Positions 42,274 through 50,210 of a DNA stretch of 64,000 nt are shown here, one piece after another. The DNA is from Streptomyces sp. NBC_00683 (lineage in GTDB: Bacteria > Actinomycetota > Actinomycetes > Streptomycetales > Streptomycetaceae). Made by a program: the position numbers and the translations under genes. How positions within the stretch are numbered: position 1 is the stretch's first letter; each line of letters opens with the position of its first letter. Below the pieces are notes generated by a model that saw only the letters and a list, made by a program, of their open reading frames with translations, did not search any database and was not told the DNA's origin. Location: NCBI RefSeq assembly GCF_036226745.1, contig NZ_CP109013.1, positions 372,001 to 436,000 of the forward strand, in the 5' to 3' direction.

Positions 42274-42308
42274 GAGCCGAATGGTGTTCGGCTCATCGTG
42301 ATTATCAC
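42274..42308. promoter_or_regulatory. Two dyads in the SMP-30/Lrp divergent region
   Basis: GAGCCGAA-N5-TTCGGCTC (42274-42294) is a perfect 8-5-8 dyad close to the SMP-30 start, and GTGAT-T-ATCAC (42298-42308) a perfect 5-1-5 dyad beside it. Either could be the operator for the Lrp regulator that starts at 42353. Confidence 0.6.
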
Positions 42309-42352
42309 AGCATCGCGTATGGTCCTTTCAAGTACCTACCGAATGGAGTGTC

Positions 42353-42796
42353 GTGGATCACGTGGACCGTGCGTTGCTGACGCAGCTTCAGCAGGACGCC
42401 ACCCAGCCCTATGCCGCCCTCGGCCAGTCCGTCGGCCTCTCCGCCGGTGCCGCCCATGAGCGCGTCCGTAAGCTGCGCGAGCGCGGCGTGATCCGGCGCA
42501 CCGTGATCGAGGTGGACCCTGCGGCGGTGGGGCGCGGCGTGCTCGCGTACGTGATGGTCGACTCGACTGCCTGGATGGGCGATGCGGCGGAGCACTTCGC
42601 AGCGCTGCCCGAGATCCAGGAGGCGCACGTCATCGCGGGCAGCGCCTCGTTGCTGGTGAAGGTCAGAACCGCGACCACGGAGCAGCTCCAGGACGTGCTG
42701 CGCCGGATCTACGCGATCGAGGGCGTCAGCGGGACGCAGGCCACCATCGTGCTGGAGACGTTCTTCGAGCGTCCGCTGCCGCCCCAGGAGCTGTAG
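42353..42796 (+). CDS. Lrp/AsnC family transcriptional regulator
   Basis: A 147-residue Lrp protein. VDRALLTQLQQDATQPYAAL, GQSVGLSAGAAHERVRKLRE and RGVIRRTVIEVDPAAVG are the winged HTH and linker; LPEIQEAHVIAGSASLLVKV and ATTEQLQDVLRRIYAIEGVS form the RAM ligand domain (about residues 80-140). GTG 42353 follows GGAG. It likely controls the divergent SMP-30 gene, responding to an amino acid or sugar acid. Confidence 0.92.
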   Translation: MDHVDRALLTQLQQDATQPYAALGQSVGLSAGAAHERVRKLRERGVIRRTVIEVDPAAVGRGVLAYVMVDSTAWMGDAAEHFAALPEIQEAHVIAGSASLLVKVRTATTEQLQDVLRRIYAIEGVSGTQATIVLETFFERPLPPQEL

Positions 42797-43232
42797 CCCG
42801 GCCGGGGCTTCGAAAGCGGGCGAGGCCGGGCGCGCCGACGCCGGTCGGCGGTGCCTACGACTGCGGCGGGCGGATCTGCCGCCCTGCTGGAGGTCAGAGC
42901 TGAGCCCAAGTCCAGTGTGGCGCAGGTGGCTTACACACTGGTGGCGTTCAACCGGCCGTCGAGGCGCCCTTCGCGGCCACGCCGGACGTCGTGGGCTGGT
43001 CCGGAGAGTTGAGCCGACGGCTGCACCCGCCGACGACCGCGGACCGCATCGGCGTCGGCATCGGCATCGGCATCGGCGGAGGTACGTCGGACTGATCGAA
43101 GCGGACTACGCGCTGCGGCCGAGTCCGGGGGAATCCCCCGGACCCTGGCCGAGCACGCAACTGGCTTCCGCGCGTGACGAGTTCGAACTGCTCGCCGTCG
43201 TTCCCCGGGACTCGCGGCAGCGTCGGAACGTT
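42797..43232. other. Non-coding stretch with hexanucleotide repeat
   Basis: No intact gene is seen. One plus-strand frame ends at 43095 after PAVEAPFAATPDVVGWSGEL and IGVGIGIGIGG, which may be a decayed tail. The repeat ATCGGC occurs as five units at 43048-43077 (one GTCGGC). Confidence 0.5.
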
Positions 43233-43817
43233 CTACTTGCTCACGGCGAAACGCATGAGGGCACGCTCGTCGCCCTGCTTGATCTTGCCGGTCTCGTTGA
43301 TCACCTGGAGCTTCCAGCCCGCCCCTTCGCGCATGGCCTTGGCCACGGCACAGCCGTTGTCATCGGTGAGCAGGCTCGGCCAGATGTCGGCAACCTGCTG
43401 GGTGGTGCCACCGGTCGCGTCGTAGACCTTGAAGCTGATGTTCCGCGCGTTCTGGAAGGCGCTCCGCTTCTTGTACGCGGCAGCGATGAACACGACGGAC
43501 GTGATGTTGGACGGCACCCGGGCAAAATCCACGGTCACGGTCTCGTCGTCACCGTCGCCGCGCCCGGTCTGGTTGTCCCCGCTGTGCACCAGGGAGCCGT
43601 TGCCCAGCGGGTCCAGGGAGTCGAGCCCGGCCAGCCGCACGGGCTCCGCGCCCTGCATCGCGATGGCGATCAGGTCAAGATCGGTTCCGGCCTTCTGCCG
43701 GAGCTTGCCCAGGATGCCTCCGCTGGCCCCGACGGTCGGGTCCCAGGAGACCCCGATGGACAGATGCGTGACCCCGTCGAGGTCGGCCGGGCCGTCTTCC
43801 TTCTTCAGCGTGATCAT
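43233..43817 (-). CDS. TerD family protein
   Basis: A 194-residue TerD-fold protein, near the usual 191. ITLKKEDGPADLDGVTHLSI, VGVSWDP and LDLIAIAMQGAE correspond to the calcium-binding beta sandwich, LVHSGDNQTGRGDGDDETVT to the acidic Ca loop (DNxTG..GDDE) and AFQNARNISFKVYDATGG and GDERALMRFAVSK to the C-terminus. TerD proteins support tellurite and stress resistance and Streptomyces differentiation. The Ca loop is intact. It stands alone without other ter genes. Confidence 0.93.
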   Translation of the reverse strand: MITLKKEDGPADLDGVTHLSIGVSWDPTVGASGGILGKLRQKAGTDLDLIAIAMQGAEPVRLAGLDSLDPLGNGSLVHSGDNQTGRGDGDDETVTVDFARVPSNITSVVFIAAAYKKRSAFQNARNISFKVYDATGGTTQQVADIWPSLLTDDNGCAVAKAMREGAGWKLQVINETGKIKQGDERALMRFAVSK

Positions 43818-44019
43818 GGTGATCCTCTTGGTCGTCAGACTGGTTACATATGAATTGTGCCTGGCGGCGTTGGCTCTCGGCCGACCCGGGGCGGATTATT
43901 CCGAACGCTACCCCGGAGGGCTGCCGCCGAGGTGTCCGCTCGGTGTCCGCTTCTCCGGCGCCTTCGGATCAGCGGATGCACTCCCCCGGGCCCGGGAAAA
44001 TCCGGAGCGTCCGGACGGT

Positions 44020-44403
44020 CTACGTGTCGAAGCGGCGACGGGCGGCTTCGATATGACCGAGGTACTGGTGGGTCCAGTCGCACATTCTGTGGACGGTCTC
44101 CCGCAGTGCCCGGCCCGACTCGGTGAGGGTGTACTCGACCCGTGGCGGCACGGTCGGGTGCACGCACCGCTCGACGAGGCCGTTCCGCTCCAACATGCGC
44201 AGGTTCTGGGTGAGCATCTTGTGGCTGATGCCCTCGATTCCGTTCCGCACCTCACCGAAGCGCAGCGTGCCTTCACCCAGGACGTCGATGATCAGGAGCG
44301 CCCACTTGTTGGCGACGTCCGAGAAGATCTCCCGCGCCAGGGAGTCCGCGCGCGTCAGGTCCGCCTGTTCCTCGGGCGAGCCCCTGAACTGCTTGGTCAC
44401 CAT
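44020..44403 (-). CDS. HxlR family transcriptional regulator
   Basis: A 127-residue HxlR protein. IFSDVANKWALLIIDVLGEG is the hallmark helix (dvig.KW..lIl..L), FGEVRNGIEGISHKMLTQNL the recognition HTH, and RMLERNGLVERCVHPTVPPR, VEYTLTESGRAL the wing. A Cys in the wing (ERCVHP) is the position used for redox or electrophile sensing in HypR/YodB relatives. ATG 44403. It is divergent from a RidA-like gene with a dyad between. Confidence 0.92.
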   Translation of the reverse strand: MVTKQFRGSPEEQADLTRADSLAREIFSDVANKWALLIIDVLGEGTLRFGEVRNGIEGISHKMLTQNLRMLERNGLVERCVHPTVPPRVEYTLTESGRALRETVHRMCDWTHQYLGHIEAARRRFDT

Positions 44404-44459
44404 GAGGTTCCCCAGTCACCGAAAAGTGCGTTCTTCCATGTCAGCGGCCACTCTCCTAC

Positions 44460-44474
44460 GGTTCCTGAGTAACC
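44460..44474. promoter_or_regulatory. Dyad in the HxlR/RidA divergent region
   Basis: GGTTCCTGAGTAACC reads as GGTT-x-CT-G-AG-x-AACC, symmetric except at one position. It lies 57 bases from the HxlR start and 78 from the RidA start, fitting an HxlR operator. Confidence 0.4.
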
Positions 44475-44551
44475 ACAAGAGACCGACGGCGCGTACGGCC
44501 CGGTCCGGTGGAGATGAGCCCTCGGGCTCTCACGACAAGGAGGCGGGCAGC

Positions 44552-44959
44552 ATGGCCATCACCCTGGTGAACCCCAGCGGATTGCCGGAAGTCGACGCGT
44601 ACAGGCAGGTGTCGATCGCGACCGGGGCGAAACTGGTTTTCGTCGCCGGGCAGGTCTCCTGGAATGCCGACGGGGTCACGGTCGGCACGGGGGATCTCGC
44701 CGCCCAGGTCGAGCAGTGCTACCTCAACATCGGCACCGCACTGGCCGAAGTCGGTGGCTCCTTCGCCGACGTGGCGAAACTGACGGTCCACGTCGTGGAC
44801 TGGACCCCCGACAGGATGCCCCTGCTCCTGGACGGCATCTCCCGGGCGGCCGCGAAACTGGGGGTCACCCCGGTACCGCCGGCAACGTTGTTGGGCGTCG
44901 CGGCTCTCGACGTACCGGACCATCTGGTCGAGGTCGAAGCCACCGCGGTCATCGACTGA
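44552..44959 (+). CDS. RidA family protein
   Basis: A 135-residue RidA/YjgF member. MAITLVNPSGLPEVDAYRQV, VFVAGQVSWNADG and VEQCYLNIGTALAEVGGSFA are the family strands and helix, with VHVVDWTPDRMPLLL and PPATLLGVAALDVPDHLVEV, EATAVI at the end. The position of the catalytic Arg of RidA enamine deaminases is Leu/Gly-rich here (LLGVAAL), so it belongs to a non-canonical Rid group without proven deaminase activity. ATG 44552 has AAGGAGG 8 bases before it. Confidence 0.88.
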   Translation: MAITLVNPSGLPEVDAYRQVSIATGAKLVFVAGQVSWNADGVTVGTGDLAAQVEQCYLNIGTALAEVGGSFADVAKLTVHVVDWTPDRMPLLLDGISRAAAKLGVTPVPPATLLGVAALDVPDHLVEVEATAVID

Positions 44960-45040
44960 GCAAGGGCGCTTCGCGCCGAGCCGGCATTCCCCACCCACTC
45001 GGCGCCGCCTGCGGTGCGCGGGATGTCAGTGGTAGGGGTG

Positions 45041-45562
45041 TCAGTGGTAGGCGTGGACGACGGCGTGGCCTTTTCCGCGACCGATCATCCACTTGTTGAC
45101 CGGTGTGGTGACCAGAAAGGCCACGGCGAACCCGCCCAGCAGCGCCGCCCAGAACAGGGTGTCGGACAGGTCGGCGTCCATCGCACCGGGGACCAGGGCG
45201 ATGATGCCGTTGTCGACGAGCTCCATCACCGCGATCGAGACCGTGTCCGCGGCCAGCGCCACCTTGACGGCGGTCTTGAGGTCCAGGCCCGCCTTGCGGA
45301 CTGCGAACAGGGTGAAGGAGTAGCCGAAGACGAACGCCAGGGCGATCGCCAGAACCATGGTCTGGACATTGCCCCAGAGCAGGGCGGTGCCGATGACCAT
45401 GCCCAGGATCTCGCCGATCGCACACCCGGTCAGGCAGTGCAGCGTGGCCTTGGCCGCGGTCCTCCAGGTGACTCCGCCCGCCCCTTTCCCGGCCGTACTC
45501 CGGTGCGCGTGGTGGTCGTGGGTGCTGCCCTCACGGTGCGCGGTGTGGTCCATGGCGTTCAT
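45041..45562 (-). CDS. DUF4396 membrane protein with His-rich N-terminus
   Basis: A 173-residue protein of the DUF4396 family. The first 35 residues are rich in His (MDHTAHREGSTHDHHAHR), a likely metal-binding tail. Then WRTAAKATLHCLTGCAIGEI opens the first helix, containing Cys-x3-Cys, followed by helices near residues 50-70, 80-105 (LAIALAFVFGYSFTLFAV), 115-135 and 145-165. The start is ATG 45562. A CsoR-like palindrome lies 52 bases upstream, which with the His/Cys residues suggests a role in copper or related metal handling. Confidence 0.85.
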   Translation of the reverse strand: MNAMDHTAHREGSTHDHHAHRSTAGKGAGGVTWRTAAKATLHCLTGCAIGEILGMVIGTALLWGNVQTMVLAIALAFVFGYSFTLFAVRKAGLDLKTAVKVALAADTVSIAVMELVDNGIIALVPGAMDADLSDTLFWAALLGGFAVAFLVTTPVNKWMIGRGKGHAVVHAYH

Positions 45563-45613
45563 CCCGTTCCCGTCCGGTGGTCCGTTCCTGCGGTGTCCAC
45601 ACCTCATAACCAC

Positions 45614-45630
45614 ATACCCCCCGGGGGTAT
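45614..45630. promoter_or_regulatory. CsoR-type operator upstream of the DUF4396 gene
   Basis: ATACCCCCCGGGGGTAT is a G/C-tract palindrome flanked by AT pairs, the form bound by CsoR/RcnR-family sensors in actinobacteria (ATACCCCC/GGGGGTAT). It lies in the promoter of the DUF4396 gene. No csoR gene is in the window, so control in trans is implied. Confidence 0.7.
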
Positions 45631-45707
45631 TCCCTGAAGGGAGTGGAAGCACTCCGGGCGGGGTCGGCCCCCGAGGGCCCGCCCCGCTCCGGCCGGGGAA
45701 ATCCCGC

Positions 45708-46136
45708 TCAGACCTGGCCGAGGTCCGAGCTGAGCCAGCGCTGCGGTCGCATGTGGATGACCACCTGCTCGCCGTGCTCCCGCCAGGCGAAGTCGACGTA
45801 GCCTTCGACCTTCTCGGCAGGAAGGTAGCGCGCCGACATCTCCACCAGCTGTTCGCGGGTGGCGGGTGTTGTCGCGGTGACGGGGCCCTCGACGGAGACG
45901 TAGCGGATGGTCGGTGCGACTCGCTCGACCATCAGACTGAACCGGCCCGCCTCGGCGATCAGAACCCCCTTGCGGGAGTGCCGTCCCGTCATGATCCAGA
46001 TGTCGCCGCCCTGCTCGTACTGGTACCAGATCGGCACGGTGAGCGGAGCCCGTCCGGGCTCCCCCGCGTCCACGGCCAGGGCTGCGACATGGGCTTCGGC
46101 CAGAAACTGTTCACGCTCTTCGCGCTTCAAAGCCAC
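45708..46136 (-). CDS. Pyridoxamine 5'-phosphate oxidase-like FMN/F420-binding protein
   Basis: A 142-residue split-barrel protein. FLAEAHVAALAVDAGEPGRA, PLTVPIWYQYEQGGDIWIMT is the flavin-binding strand pair, GRHSRKGVLIAEAGRFSLMV follows, and RYVSVEGPVTATTPATREQL gives the core, with RWLSSDLGQV at the end. Family members bind FMN, F420 or haem; the actinobacterial group often reduces quinones or xenobiotics using F420H2. GTG 46136 follows AAGGAG 9 bases upstream. Confidence 0.88.
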   Translation of the reverse strand: MALKREEREQFLAEAHVAALAVDAGEPGRAPLTVPIWYQYEQGGDIWIMTGRHSRKGVLIAEAGRFSLMVERVAPTIRYVSVEGPVTATTPATREQLVEMSARYLPAEKVEGYVDFAWREHGEQVVIHMRPQRWLSSDLGQV

Positions 46137-46502
46137 GGGGTTCGTCTCCTTCGTGAGCTCTTTGTCGGGGCGTCAGATGCCGCATTATGCAAGGTTCGCC
46201 CCGCTTCGTCGGTATCGACCGGTCCGCGTTGCACAGAGCGAGCGTGGACGGCCCTCTGGGCGCCGGACGCGGGCACGGGTTCCGTCCCGCTGTCGTCGAT
46301 GCCTCGCGAGGGCACCTGCCCGGGGATCAGGACCGCCCAAACCCGCGCGTGCCGAACGCCCTTGGCACGCGTACCCACGGACCACGGCGCGATGCACGCG
46401 ACGAACCGGGCTGCCCATGCGTCCGGTCGGCAGCGTTGCGGGCCGACAGACTGCCGGGCCATGCCCAGGCGCGGTCGACCGGGATGATGAAGGATTCCGG
46501 AC
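46137..46502. other. Intergenic, no gene recognised
   Basis: This 366-base gap shows no family-like frame on either strand and no strong hairpin. It must hold the promoters for the divergent PNPOx-like and PH-like genes. Confidence 0.5.
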
Positions 46503-48050
46503 ATGCCCCATGCCCTCGAAGTGACCTGCCGTCCCCTCTGGAAGCGCACCCTCTGGTTCTTCGTCGGACTGGGGGCGGTCGGCACGGTCCTGGCAGCCGT
46601 ACGCACGGCCTACTGGGGTCCGGGCCCCGAACTGGGCATCGGCCTGCTGCTCGCGGCGGTGGGCATCGTGTCGCTCCACAGGGTCACCGCCGAGGTGAAG
46701 GCCGACGCGCGCGGACTGCGCTACCGGACGCTGCTGCACCGTCGGAGCGTGCCCTGGCACGACATCGCCGACGTACGCGTCCACCTGAAGTACACGAACA
46801 CCTCACGGGGCGAGGAAGCCCGGCGAGTCAGCGTGTTGCTCCGCGACGGACACCGATGGGTCCTGCCCCTGCCGCGGAGCTGGTCCCTTCATGACCCGGC
46901 CTTCGACGCGAAGCTGGACGGGCTCCGCGCACTGCACCGCCGTCACGGAGCACCGGAGTCGGCCCACCTCCCCGTCATCTCCTCCCGCACGGCCGGGCGG
47001 GCCTGGGCCGGGCTGCTGGGTCTGTGCGCACTCCTGCTCGCGTGTGCGGGCGTGGCCGCGTCGTTCGTGCCGGACGCCGCGTCGAACGAGCGGGAGTGGG
47101 AGTCGGCAACCCCGTGCACCGCGGCGACGCCCGCGACGGAGCGCCGTGAGTGCCTGACCACGCTGCCGGCCGTGATCGTGAGGACCGAGGCCAACCGGCC
47201 CAAGCAGAGCAGTTGGCTGTACTTCGCCGACGACCGGCCCGTGCGGCGGGTCGCCGTGTCACGCCAGGACGCACAGGCGTTCCGGTCCGGCGACGGCGTC
47301 GAACTGACCGTCTGGCGCGGCAAGGTGAGGGAGGTCGCCGGAAAGCGTCACGTGTGGCGGGAGCACATGCCCATTGCCGGAGAGGCGGCCGTCGTCGCGG
47401 CCGCGTTCGCCCTCGCCGCGGGCTACCCGGCCGCGCAGTCGCTGCTGCGCCTGCGCGGGCGCCGGCTGGCCGATGACGAGGTCCTCCCATCGGCGCTCCC
47501 GTTCGGGGGCGCGCTCGTAGCAACTGCCCTGTGGCTGCTGCCGCTCTGCTACCTCCACCCAACGGCCCCGCCGACGGATCCCGGCACGGTCGCGTGGGCG
47601 GCAGCGGGCGTGTCGGCCACTGTCGCCCTCTTCGCCCTGGCCTGGCGCGCCACGGGTGTCCGTAAGCCGGAAAACGGGGTGGCGGAAGAGGTCGGACGGC
47701 CGGGGCGGGAGGTGCATCTGGCGGCCCGCTTCCTGGAACACACCGACTACAACCCGCACGGCTTCGGCACCCACATCGTGCTCGGGGACGGCCCGCCCGC
47801 GGTGACACCCCATCCCGGACCCGGCAGGTTCGCGGCACGACGGATACCGGTGGAGCGACTCACCGTGAAGGATGTGCGGCGCATCCGGGGCAGCGACGGC
47901 GACACCGCCCCCAGGAGCTGGCACATCGCGGAACTCGACGACGCGGGTGAACCTGTCCGCCTCGCCGCCGCCCCCGCCGACCTGACCCGCATCGTCCACG
48001 AGCTGCGCGCTGCCGGCGCCCCGGTGGACGCGTCGAACCGCGAGGCGTGA
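46503..48050 (+). CDS. Membrane protein with bacterial PH-like domain
   Basis: A 515-residue polytopic protein. Helices lie near residues 18-36 (LWFFVGLGAVGTVLAAVRT), 43-58, 165-187 (WAGLLGLCALLLACAGVAAS), 293-315, 335-352 and 365-385. Between helices 2 and 3, ARGLRYRTLLHRRSVPWHDI, ADVRV and SVLLRDGHRWVLPLP form a bacterial PH (bPH) domain with the typical G(L/I)-x-W-x-I strand. An extracellular loop has paired Cys (PCTAATPATERRECL). The C-terminal 130 residues are cytoplasmic. Function unknown; bPH domains bind proteins or lipids. Confidence 0.8.
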   Translation: MPHALEVTCRPLWKRTLWFFVGLGAVGTVLAAVRTAYWGPGPELGIGLLLAAVGIVSLHRVTAEVKADARGLRYRTLLHRRSVPWHDIADVRVHLKYTNTSRGEEARRVSVLLRDGHRWVLPLPRSWSLHDPAFDAKLDGLRALHRRHGAPESAHLPVISSRTAGRAWAGLLGLCALLLACAGVAASFVPDAASNEREWESATPCTAATPATERRECLTTLPAVIVRTEANRPKQSSWLYFADDRPVRRVAVSRQDAQAFRSGDGVELTVWRGKVREVAGKRHVWREHMPIAGEAAVVAAAFALAAGYPAAQSLLRLRGRRLADDEVLPSALPFGGALVATALWLLPLCYLHPTAPPTDPGTVAWAAAGVSATVALFALAWRATGVRKPENGVAEEVGRPGREVHLAARFLEHTDYNPHGFGTHIVLGDGPPAVTPHPGPGRFAARRIPVERLTVKDVRRIRGSDGDTAPRSWHIAELDDAGEPVRLAAAPADLTRIVHELRAAGAPVDASNREA

Positions 48051-48101
48051 CCGTCCGCGGCAGCCAGGGTGAGCAGGTCCGGACGGCCGGCCCGGCCCCC
48101 T

Positions 48102-48920
48102 TCAGGGCGCCTTGAACAGGGTCGGGAACCGCGGTGCGAGCCAGGGCTTGCGGCCCCAGGCGAGAATGCGACCGCGGGCGATGGCCCCCCATGGGTCGCA
48201 ACGGCCGAGCGCGATGAGCAGGAAGGTGACCGGCTCGATCTGGATGGTGCACTCCGTGCGGCCCTCCGGGCGCGGGCTCACGGCCGCCGCACCGTCGGTG
48301 AAGGTCACCGTGAAGCGTGTCCCGCCGCGCAGCCTGATCCCGAAGCGGGCGGTCAGGCCGGCGGCGGCCGCATCCACGACGTGCGGCATGACCGTGAACA
48401 TGAACGGCAGGGCCAGCTCGGCCCGGGCACGGTCGACCATATGAGGCCGCCCGACGGCACGGGCGAGGTCGTAGCCGTGGCCGAGCATGTGCGTGAGCAG
48501 ATAGGAACCGAAGACAGCCATGTTCATGGGGCCGAGCGGCGTAGCCACTGTTTCGTCGGCCGCACACCGCTGCGCCGCGCCGAGGAACACATCGGCCTGC
48601 GCCACGATCATGTCGGCCAGCGGGTCACCGGCGCGCTCGCCGAACCGGGCGAGCGCGCGCTCGTTGGCCGCCGCCAGACTCGGGGCCGTCCCGTCACCGT
48701 GACTGCGCTCGCGGCCCGAGGCGATGTCCGCCATCAGCTCGTTGGCCTGTGCCAGGTGGGCTGCGGCCTCGCCGAGCGTCCACGTCGAACCGGGAACCGG
48801 GCCGCCGGTTTCGGTACGACCGCGCAGCAGCGCCGCGATCTCCGACGCGGTCTCGCGTATCGCATCGGCGAGGCCGGGAGGCAGGGCGCCTCGCACGTCT
48901 CGGGCAGGCGTTGCTTCCAC
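48102..48920 (-). CDS. Maleylpyruvate isomerase family (DinB-like, mycothiol-dependent type) protein
   Basis: A 272-residue two-domain protein. VPGSTWTLGEAAAHLAQANE near residue 45 is the MDMPI N-terminal (DinB-like) motif, where the W-t...HL His is a metal ligand; THMLGHGYDLARAVGR near residue 160 carries the second and third His (HMLGHGYD). The C-terminal third (RFTVTFTDGAAAVSPRPEGR, CTIQIEPVTFLLIALGR) is an SCP2-like domain. Enzymes of this type use mycothiol. GTG 48920 is preferred for its GGGGAG box 6 bases upstream. Confidence 0.88.
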   Translation of the reverse strand: MEATPARDVRGALPPGLADAIRETASEIAALLRGRTETGGPVPGSTWTLGEAAAHLAQANELMADIASGRERSHGDGTAPSLAAANERALARFGERAGDPLADMIVAQADVFLGAAQRCAADETVATPLGPMNMAVFGSYLLTHMLGHGYDLARAVGRPHMVDRARAELALPFMFTVMPHVVDAAAAGLTARFGIRLRGGTRFTVTFTDGAAAVSPRPEGRTECTIQIEPVTFLLIALGRCDPWGAIARGRILAWGRKPWLAPRFPTLFKAP

Positions 48921-49094
48921 GTCCGGCTCCCCACTTTTCGCCGGGGAGGCTCTGCACCACTCCGGTCTCGGCAATCGGCCTGGCTGACGCCAGGTCCGAC
49001 GGATCCGTGAAGGATGACAGGACGCTCAGCGGGGGCGGTCACCGGGCGGGCCCGGAGCAGGTGCCGGGGGTGCCACACCGCTGCGCACCGGGGC

Positions 49095-49442
49095 TCAGGC
49101 CGACAGCAGTCTCAGCACGAGCGCGGCGGCGGCCAGCAGGGCGAGAATCACGGGCGCCGCGATCTCGAAGTCCTTCGTGCGTACGTGGGCGATGACCGCC
49201 CCTATGAAGTAGAGGACCACACCGACTGCGGCGGCGGCACCGATGAAGGGCACCGCGAGACCGACCAGGAGTCCTACGGCGCCAGCGGCCTTGAGCGCGG
49301 CGAGCCTCGGGAACCAGGAATCGGGCACGCCCACCTTGGCCATCGAGGCCGTGACGGCCTCGTTGCGCGTGAAGGTCAGTACGGCCGAGGCGCTGAGAGC
49401 CACGGCGAGAAGGATGCCGACTGCCGCGTAGGCGATGAACAT
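49095..49442 (-). CDS. DoxX family membrane protein
   Basis: A 115-residue four-helix protein like the one at 18934-19290: FIAYAAVGILLAVALSASAV, LAALKAAGAVGLLVGLAVPF, GAAAAVGVVLYFIGAVIAHV and PVILALLAAAALVLRLL. The shared YFIGA.xAH segment and helix order mark the DoxX_2/DUF4267-like group. Start ATG 49442 (a TTG 12 bases earlier is possible). It is divergent from a MarR gene, so it probably belongs to a MarR-controlled redox or xenobiotic response. Confidence 0.88.
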   Translation of the reverse strand: MFIAYAAVGILLAVALSASAVLTFTRNEAVTASMAKVGVPDSWFPRLAALKAAGAVGLLVGLAVPFIGAAAAVGVVLYFIGAVIAHVRTKDFEIAAPVILALLAAAALVLRLLSA

Positions 49443-49489
49443 GATGTGCCCCAATGTCTGATGTCTTCAATGGTGGATGCCGAAATATG

Positions 49490-49505
49490 ATTGAAGCGTA
49501 TCAAT
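49490..49505. promoter_or_regulatory. Dyad in the DoxX/MarR divergent region
   Basis: ATTGA-AGCGTA-TCAAT is a 5-6-5 dyad in an AT-rich spot between the two starts, matching the TTGA/TCAA half-sites of many MarR operators. Confidence 0.5.
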
Positions 49506-49542
49506 GATTTATCCGGTTCCACAATGGAGACCCTGATACGGT

Positions 49543-50040
49543 ATGGGTATGGCAGCTCAGGACGGGGTCACCCAGGAACCGGCGGGGTCGCCCGCATCGC
49601 CCGGCGACCCGGACCACCGCCTCGGCTTCCTGCTCGCCTATCACGGCGGCATCACCGAAACCGTGATCCGCAAGGCCCTCGCCACCACCGGGCTCACCCC
49701 CCGGAAGACGATGACGCTCCTGCAGCTGGCCGACGGGCCGGTCACGCAGAAGGCCCTCATCGAGAGGCTCGACGTCGACCCGAGCGTCCTCGTCGCCCTG
49801 CTCAACGATCTCGAGGGCGACGATCTCGTACGCCGCAGGCGCGACCCCGCCGACCGTCGTCGGCACATCGTGGAGATCACCTCCGAGGGGAACTCGCGGC
49901 TCCGGAAGTCGGACGTCGCGCTCGACACCGTCGAACGGGAACTGTTCGCGGACCTCTCCGAACGCGAGCTCACGACTCTGCGCCGACTGCTGGACAAGCT
50001 GCGGACCTCGCCGGAGGACTTCAGCTGTACGGAGGCATGA
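49543..50040 (+). CDS. MarR family transcriptional regulator
   Basis: A 165-residue MarR protein. ETVIRKALATTGLTPRKTMT, LLQLADGPVTQKALIERLDV, DPSVLVALLNDLEGDDLVRR and RRDPADRRRHIVEITSEGNS cover the HTH and the wing with the conserved DRRRH. ATG 49543 or 49549 may be the start. Cys is present only at the C-terminus (FSCTEA). It likely represses the divergent DoxX gene. Confidence 0.92.
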   Translation: MGMAAQDGVTQEPAGSPASPGDPDHRLGFLLAYHGGITETVIRKALATTGLTPRKTMTLLQLADGPVTQKALIERLDVDPSVLVALLNDLEGDDLVRRRRDPADRRRHIVEITSEGNSRLRKSDVALDTVERELFADLSERELTTLRRLLDKLRTSPEDFSCTEA

Positions 50041-50210
50041 CGCGGCCGCGGGCCGCGTGCACCGCCCCTGCCGAAGGACCGGGCCCACGGAGGCACAAGC
50101 CCCCACGCCCCCAGGGCCTCTCGCCGGGAAAGCAACACGTTCGACCTGCCTTCGGGCGGCGTTCACCGATCGTTCCCGCCGATCTCTTCAGCGCTCCCGA
50201 CGATGCCCTC

